A DNA stretch of 37,696 bases, from contig CAYMHT010000016.1 of the NCBI GenBank assembly GCA_964390305.1, forward strand, positions 1 through 37,696, written 5' to 3'. A program made the position numbers and the translations under genes. The number at the start of each line of letters is the position of its first letter. Within the stretch, counting starts at the first letter, position 1. This DNA comes from SKLM01 sp964390305 (GTDB lineage Bacteria; Chloroflexota; Anaerolineae; B4-G1). The notes under the pieces were generated by a model. That model had not been told where the DNA came from. It did not search any database and was given only the letters and a program-made list of their open reading frames with translations. Below, one piece after another: positions 32,864-37,696 of this stretch.

Positions 32864-33898
32864 ATGGCCATAGACACGAGAACCACGTACCTGGGCATCG
32901 AACTGAAGCACCCGATCATGCCCTCCGCCTCCCCCCTGTCGCGGAGCACGGACACCATTCGCCGACTGGAGGACAGCGGCGCTGCCGCGGTGGTGATGCA
33001 CTCGCTTTTCGAGGAGCAGATCACGCTGGAGAGTGAGCAGCTTGATCACTACCTGAGTTACTTCACCGACGCCTTCGCCGAGGCGCTCACGTGGTATCCC
33101 GAGCAGGAGGACTACAGAGTTGGTCCAGAGGACTACCTGGAGAACGTCCGCAGGGCCAAGGAGGCGGTCGATATCCCCGTCATCGGCAGCCTCAACGGCA
33201 TCTCGACGGGCGGATGGATCACCTACGCCGAGCAGATCGAACAGGCCGGGGCGGACGCGCTGGAACTGAACGTCTACTACATCCCTACAGACCCCAAGAT
33301 GGAGCCCGCGGCCGTCGAGGGGCTGCCGGTCGACGTTCTGAGTGCCGTCAAGGAGAGTGTCTCCATCCCGGTGGCGGTGAAGTTGAGCCCCTATTACAGC
33401 TCGCTCCCCCATCTGGCGCACCGCCTGGTCGAGGCTGGGGCCGACGGGCTCGTGCTCTTCAACCGCTTCTACCAGCCGGACCTCGATCTGCAGGTGCTTG
33501 ACGTCAAGCCGTCTCTGACGCTCAGCACGTCCCAGGAGTTACGTCTCCCTCTGCGCTGGGTGGCGATTCTCCACGGACGGGTGGCGGTGGATCTGGCCAT
33601 CACCACGGGCGTACACACCCACTTGGACGTCGTGAAGGGGCTCATGGCCGGCGCCCAGGTCACGATGATGGCCTCGGAGTTACTACAGAATGGCGTAGAG
33701 CGGATTCAAGCGATCTTGAGCAACGTGGTGGCGTGGATGCAGGATCACCAGTATGAGTCGGTGGCCCAGATGCAGGGGAGCATGAGCCAGCGCAATGTGG
33801 CCGATCCCGCGGCCTTCGAGCGGGCCAACTACATGAAGGTGCTCCAGTCGTGGCGACCCGACCCCGCCGGGCAGCTGTACCGAGAGCTTATTCGATAG
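32864..33898 (+). CDS. Dihydroorotate dehydrogenase-like protein
   Basis: A 344-residue FMN-dependent TIM barrel protein of the DHOD superfamily. N-terminal TTYLGIELKHPIMPSASPLS, IGSLNGISTGGW, GADALELNVYYIP, VAVKLSPYYS and VTMMASELLQNG follow the family's flavin- and substrate-site order. Such proteins are often next to nifJ in several phyla and are not thought to make orotate; no other pyr gene is nearby. Its substrate and electron partner are unknown; a role with ferredoxin is suggested by the operon. It starts 6 nt after the FMN reductase gene. Confidence 0.9.
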   Translation: MAIDTRTTYLGIELKHPIMPSASPLSRSTDTIRRLEDSGAAAVVMHSLFEEQITLESEQLDHYLSYFTDAFAEALTWYPEQEDYRVGPEDYLENVRRAKEAVDIPVIGSLNGISTGGWITYAEQIEQAGADALELNVYYIPTDPKMEPAAVEGLPVDVLSAVKESVSIPVAVKLSPYYSSLPHLAHRLVEAGADGLVLFNRFYQPDLDLQVLDVKPSLTLSTSQELRLPLRWVAILHGRVAVDLAITTGVHTHLDVVKGLMAGAQVTMMASELLQNGVERIQAILSNVVAWMQDHQYESVAQMQGSMSQRNVADPAAFERANYMKVLQSWRPDPAGQLYRELIR

Positions 33899-34014
33899 GA
33901 AGGGATCTCTTTGGAAGGCCCAAGGGACACAGGCGACGAGGGGCCGCAGCCACAACGAGGCCAGGGCGCCGACGCCGGGCTGTGGCTAGGTGGAGGGTAG
34001 GGGAGGGGGACGAG

Positions 34015-35508
34015 ATGAGACGACTGACGATTTTTGCACTGATGGGGATATTCGGTCTGGTGTCGTGCGCAGCTCCGACAGCGCCGACCGAGGATCCGAC
34101 GGCCACGGCGACGGGAGTGACCGAGGTCCCCACACTGGCTCCGACGGAGCAAGCCACGAAGAGCCCGACGACGCCGGCGGCGGAGGAACCCACCGCGACG
34201 CCAGGTCCCACGCCGGCCTCTGAGGCCACCCCAACGCCTCGGGTCGCGTTCGAGCCCGTCGTCGGGCTTGAACCGGTGGCCGAGGGACTGGGTGCCCCTG
34301 TGGACCTGATGCCCCCTGGCGACGGGAGCGGTCGGCTTTTCATTGTGGATCAGATCGGGGTGATTCGAATCCTGACCGCGGAAGGGCAACTGCTGGACGA
34401 GCCGTTCCTCGACGTTCGGGATCGCATGGTCGGGCTGCGCTCCGGATATGACGAGCGGGGCCTGCTCGGTCTCGCCTTCCACCCGGACTTCGCAGAGAAC
34501 GGGCTGTTCTACGTCTATTACAGCGCCCCTCTCAGCCCGGAGGCGCCTCAAGGGTGGAACCACACCAGCTATCTATCCCGGTTCGGCGTGTCGGAGACAG
34601 ACGAGAACGCGGCGGACTCCGGCTCGGAGCAGGTCATCCTGCGGGTGCACCAGCCACAGTCGAACCACGACGGTGGGAAGATCGCTTTCGGGCCCGATCG
34701 CATGCTGTACGTCGCTCTGGGCGACGGTGGCGGTGGGAACGACGTCGGCACGGGACACGTGGAGGACTGGTACGAGGCGAATCGGGGTGGGAACGGCCAG
34801 GACGTGACGGATAACCTTCTCGGCAGCGTCCTGCGCATCGACGTCGACGGGGGGGATCCGTACGCCGTTCCCGAGGACAACCCCTTTGTGGGCCGTCAGG
34901 GCCTGGACGAGATCTGGGCCTACGGGTTCCGCAATCCGTATCGTTTCTCCTTCGACGCGGAGGGCGACCACGAATTGCTCGTCGCCGACGCCGGTCAGAA
35001 CCTGTGGGAGGAGGTGAGCCTCGTCACCAAGGGCGGCAATTACGGCTGGAACGTGAAAGAAGGCTCGCATTGCTTCAGCCCAGCGACGCCGAATGAGCCG
35101 CCGGAGGCCTGTCCCGAGACCGATCCCGAAGGGAGACCGCTCATCGATCCCATCATCGAGTATCAGAACGCCAACGCGGCCGACGGCCTCGGGTTGGCAG
35201 TCGTCGGTGGGCACGTGTATCGAGGCGATGCCCTGCCGGGGTTTGAGGGACGCTACGTCTTCGGTGACTGGAGCAGGAGCTTCAGCCAGGGCGATGGCAC
35301 CCTCTTCGTCGCTACCCGTCCCGAGGCGCAGGGCTCGATGTGGCAGTTCGAAGAGCTCCAGATCGCGACCAGTGACGACGGGCGCCTCGGTGCGTTCTTG
35401 CTGGCCCTCGGTCAGGACGCCCGGTATGAGTTGTATGCCCTCACCTCCCAGACGCCTGGCCCTACTCCCGAGGGAGGCAGGATCTACAGGATCGTGAAGG
35501 CGGAGTGA
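34015..35508 (+). CDS. PQQ-dependent sugar dehydrogenase family lipoprotein
   Basis: A 497-residue exported protein. The signal has lipobox GLVSC (Cys18), then a Thr/Pro-rich stalk (about 20-75). A six-bladed beta-propeller of the soluble glucose dehydrogenase/HHIP type follows: RLFIVDQIGVIRIL, ERGLLGLAFHPDF, QPQSNHDGGKIAFGPD, VALGDGGG, GSVLRIDVDG, IWAYGFRNPYRFSFD, GGNYGWNVKEG. These blocks hold the expected calcium and PQQ contacts, but whether PQQ is bound is not proven. ATG at 34015 is chosen since a GGGGAGGGGG site precedes it and the longer frame lacks a signal. Electrons could pass to the surface cytochrome or cupredoxin. Confidence 0.9.
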   Translation: MRRLTIFALMGIFGLVSCAAPTAPTEDPTATATGVTEVPTLAPTEQATKSPTTPAAEEPTATPGPTPASEATPTPRVAFEPVVGLEPVAEGLGAPVDLMPPGDGSGRLFIVDQIGVIRILTAEGQLLDEPFLDVRDRMVGLRSGYDERGLLGLAFHPDFAENGLFYVYYSAPLSPEAPQGWNHTSYLSRFGVSETDENAADSGSEQVILRVHQPQSNHDGGKIAFGPDRMLYVALGDGGGGNDVGTGHVEDWYEANRGGNGQDVTDNLLGSVLRIDVDGGDPYAVPEDNPFVGRQGLDEIWAYGFRNPYRFSFDAEGDHELLVADAGQNLWEEVSLVTKGGNYGWNVKEGSHCFSPATPNEPPEACPETDPEGRPLIDPIIEYQNANAADGLGLAVVGGHVYRGDALPGFEGRYVFGDWSRSFSQGDGTLFVATRPEAQGSMWQFEELQIATSDDGRLGAFLLALGQDARYELYALTSQTPGPTPEGGRIYRIVKAE

Positions 35509-35541
35509 CAGACACCACCCGTGACTGAAGGAGCGACTAAG

Positions 35542-36984
35542 GTGAGACCCAGGACGAAGATCGTGGCTACGATTGGGCCCGCGAGCCGGGACCCGGAGGT
35601 CTTACGCCAGCTGATCCGTGAGGGCGTGGACGTCGCGCGGCTGAACTTCTCTCACGGCGACCCGGAGACCCACGAGGAAAACGTCCGCAGAATCCGCGCT
35701 GCAGCGGAGGACAGCGGGCGACCGGTGGCGATCCAGGTTGATCTCCAGGGGCCGAAGCTGCGCGTGGGCGACGTGGTTGAGTCGGGCATCTCGCTGGAGG
35801 AGGGGAAGGAAGCGACGCTGGTTACCGAGGACGTCGTCGGGCGCACGGCGAAGGCGATCCCGGTGCAGAATGAGAATCTGCCTCAGATCGTCGAGCCGGG
35901 CGATCGGATCCTGCTGGCCGACGGCGCGATGGAGCTCGAGGTCGTGTCAATCGCCGAGAGCGAGGTCCGCTGCCGCGTCCGAGTAGGGGGCGTCCTTACG
36001 AGCAACAAGGGGATTAACCTCCCCGGCGTCGCGGCTGAGCTGCCGGCCATTACGGAGAAGGACCGTCACGACTTGGCCCACGCCCTCAATTGGGACATCG
36101 ACTGGATCGCGCTCTCGTTTGTGCGTTCCGCTGAGGGGATCTACGAGCTGAAGGAGTTGATCCGGGATCTCTCAGACGACGGATCCGTGCCTGTTATGGC
36201 CAAGATCGAGAAGCCTCAGGCGCTCAGTAGCCTGGATGCCATCATCGAAGCCGCAGACGCGGTGATGGTGGCCCGCGGTGACCTGGGGATCGAGATTCCA
36301 ACGGAGGAGGTCCCGATGGCGCAGAAGCGCATCATCGAGGCCTGCAACGACGCCGGCATCCCGGTCGTGACGGCCACACAGATGTTGGAGTCGATGATCC
36401 GAAGTCCCCGCCCGACTCGCGCCGAGGCGTCCGATGTAGCGAACGCCATCCTGGACGGCACGGACGCAGTGATGCTCTCAGCCGAGACGTCCGTCGGCGA
36501 CTATCCAGTTGAGTCGGTTCGAACGATGATGCGCATCATCGAGGAGGTGGAGGCGACGCGGCCGGAGATTCCCACGCCTGCCTTCCGCGCTTCGGAGGAA
36601 GAGGTGCAGCTTTCTATCGCGGATGCGGTCGGTCGAGCGGCGAGGGAAGCGGCGCAGAACCTGAACGCGGCTGCTCTCATCACGCCCACGCTCTCCGGCT
36701 ACACGGCGCGGATCATGTCTCGCTACCGCCCGAAGGCGTGTATCATCGCCGTGACGCCGGACCCGGCCGTGCAGCGGCGTCTCATGCTCCACTGGGGCGT
36801 CATCCCGCTGCTCGCCCCCCGGGCGGACAACTCCGACGAGATGATCGAGCATGCTGTGGAGGCGGCGCGGGAGGAGGGCCTGGTGGAAGAGGGCGACACG
36901 CTCGTGATCACGGCAGGGGCGGCTCGCTCTGGACCCGGCACGACCAACCTCATGCGTATCGTCGTGGTGGACCAGGAAGGGTGA
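35542..36984 (+). CDS. pyk: Pyruvate kinase
   Basis: Makes pyruvate and ATP from phosphoenolpyruvate. The 480-residue chain has RTKIVATIGPAS, the LNFSHG substrate loop, DLQGPKLR (start of the B domain), MAKIEKPQALSSLD with the catalytic lysine, and ARGDLGIEIP with metal ligands. The ATQMLESM, RPTRAEASDVANA and GTDAVMLSAETS blocks follow, then a C-terminal regulatory domain of normal length. GTG at 35542 is preferred: AAGGAG (35528-35533) stands 8 nt upstream, and it matches the usual family N-terminus. An in-frame GTG at 35521 has no ribosome-binding site. It supplies substrate for the upstream nifJ. Confidence 0.96.
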   Translation: MRPRTKIVATIGPASRDPEVLRQLIREGVDVARLNFSHGDPETHEENVRRIRAAAEDSGRPVAIQVDLQGPKLRVGDVVESGISLEEGKEATLVTEDVVGRTAKAIPVQNENLPQIVEPGDRILLADGAMELEVVSIAESEVRCRVRVGGVLTSNKGINLPGVAAELPAITEKDRHDLAHALNWDIDWIALSFVRSAEGIYELKELIRDLSDDGSVPVMAKIEKPQALSSLDAIIEAADAVMVARGDLGIEIPTEEVPMAQKRIIEACNDAGIPVVTATQMLESMIRSPRPTRAEASDVANAILDGTDAVMLSAETSVGDYPVESVRTMMRIIEEVEATRPEIPTPAFRASEEEVQLSIADAVGRAAREAAQNLNAAALITPTLSGYTARIMSRYRPKACIIAVTPDPAVQRRLMLHWGVIPLLAPRADNSDEMIEHAVEAAREEGLVEEGDTLVITAGAARSGPGTTNLMRIVVVDQEG

Positions 36985-37125
36985 GGACGGAAGCATTGGC
37001 AAGCAGACGCGACCTATCGCCAGGCGCGGCCGTATGGAAGGCGGATTGGAAGGCTGCGTGTCGTCAGCGTCTGCTCTTAGCGCACATCTGGGTAATGTCG
37101 AGACAGTCACAGGAGGTTTGAGTTT

Positions 37126-37696
37126 ATGGCGGACAGAGAGCCTGGCTCCGCGGCGGAGACACAAGGACGGCGTTGTCCTTACAATTACGCGCTTGAGGAC
37201 CTGCAGGATACGGCCTACCGCCTGAGCCGCGAGATCATTGAGATGACGACGCGCGCTGGCTCGGGCCACCCGTCGAGTTCGCTCTCGGCGATCGACGTCA
37301 TGACCGCCCTCTATTTCGGCGGGATCATGTGCTACAGGCCGAAGGAGCCAGACTGGCCAGAGCGCGATCGCTTTATCCTCAGCAAGGGGCACGGGTGCCC
37401 TGCGCTGTACGCCGTGCTCGCCGAGGGCGGCTTCTTCGACCCCGCCCTCCTCGAGACCCTTCGGAAGATCGAGAGCCCCCTGGAGGGCCATCCCAATATG
37501 CGGGTGCTCCCCGGGGTCGAGGCGTCGACAGGTTCGCTGGGCCAGGGGCTTTCGATCGGCCTCGGCCACGCCCTGGCGGGCCGGGTCGATGACCGTCCCT
37601 ATCAGGTCTACGTGATGATCGGTGACGGGGAGTCGGACGAAGGGCAGATCTGGGAGGCCGCGATGGCGGCTGCCAAGTTCCGGGCGGCCAACCTGA
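37126..37696 (+). CDS. Transketolase N-terminal part (partial, runs off window)
   Basis: Two-carbon transfer enzyme of the pentose phosphate pathway, TPP-dependent. The 190 visible codons have YRLSREIIEMTTRAGSGHP (substrate site), SKGHGCPALYAVLAEGGF, EGHPNMRVLPGVEASTGSLG and the TPP-binding GDGESDEGQIWEAAM. It continues past the window end. Whether it is a full-length transketolase or the N-terminal half of a split enzyme cannot be told; the divergent N-terminus is more like split N-terminal subunits. AGGAGG (37111-37116) precedes the ATG by 9 nt. The 140 bp before it hold nothing recognisable. Confidence 0.93.
   Translation, partial: MADREPGSAAETQGRRCPYNYALEDLQDTAYRLSREIIEMTTRAGSGHPSSSLSAIDVMTALYFGGIMCYRPKEPDWPERDRFILSKGHGCPALYAVLAEGGFFDPALLETLRKIESPLEGHPNMRVLPGVEASTGSLGQGLSIGLGHALAGRVDDRPYQVYVMIGDGESDEGQIWEAAMAAAKFRAANL

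Noticed and set aside
32102..33421. A 439-codon minus-strand open frame
   Set aside because: Antisense to the FMN reductase and DHOD-like genes, without motifs or ribosome-binding site.
1..37696. tRNA or rRNA genes, CRISPR arrays, transposases, integrases
   Set aside because: None seen by eye on either strand. A tRNA scan would be decisive for small RNA genes.

Overview
The window is GC-rich, densely coded bacterial DNA with frequent GTG starts, short intergenic gaps and GTGA/TGATG stop-start overlaps. It looks like a scaffold from a draft or metagenome assembly: 100 Ns at 10549-10648 are flanked by identical 55-bp sequences. The gene set (fused glycyl-tRNA synthetase, MurF-Alr fusion, DUF981 and DUF7282 proteins, Thr/Pro-linker lipoproteins, one-piece pyruvate:ferredoxin oxidoreductase beside a dihydroorotate-dehydrogenase-like protein) suggests a Chloroflexota bacterium. 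That placement is inference, at moderate confidence.

Left part (1-6923): a minus-strand recO-glyQS operon, the glyQS partial at the window edge; a minus-strand murF-alr fusion with a good promoter; about 1 kb of non-coding or decayed DNA; then a plus-strand alanine racemase remnant lacking its PLP-lysine half. 7056-10530: a PadR regulator translationally coupled to a complete ECF transporter (fused double ATPase, S component, EcfT), with a palindrome inside the promoter. 10549-11425: the scaffold gap and a frameshifted membrane-anchored cyclophilin. 11643-13108: an nfi-sir2 pair on the minus strand. 13258-16079: an OmpR-type response regulator with a textbook terminator, a lone receiver protein and a GT4 glycosyltransferase.

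16242-23600 is a plus-strand run of redox and stress enzymes: SDR, OsmC, PPOX-like protein, pirin, a monoheme lipoprotein, aldo/keto reductase, a small lipoprotein, a mycothione-reductase-like flavoprotein, GAPDH and a cysteine hydrolase. 23719-27223 encodes envelope proteins: DUF981 membrane protein, L,D-transpeptidase, an LPETG-tailed DUF7282 protein and a cupredoxin lipoprotein. 28656-37696 holds central carbon metabolism: nifJ with an FMN reductase and a DHOD-like protein, a PQQ-type sugar dehydrogenase lipoprotein, pyruvate kinase, and the start of transketolase.

The main discovery candidate is 27333-27857, a peroxiredoxin-like gene in which an in-frame TGA (27477-27479) sits where the family has its peroxidatic cysteine. 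The frame is intact on both sides, there is a perfect ribosome-binding site, and a hairpin of bacterial SECIS type lies just downstream. It is probably a selenocysteine peroxiredoxin that standard gene calling would split or truncate.
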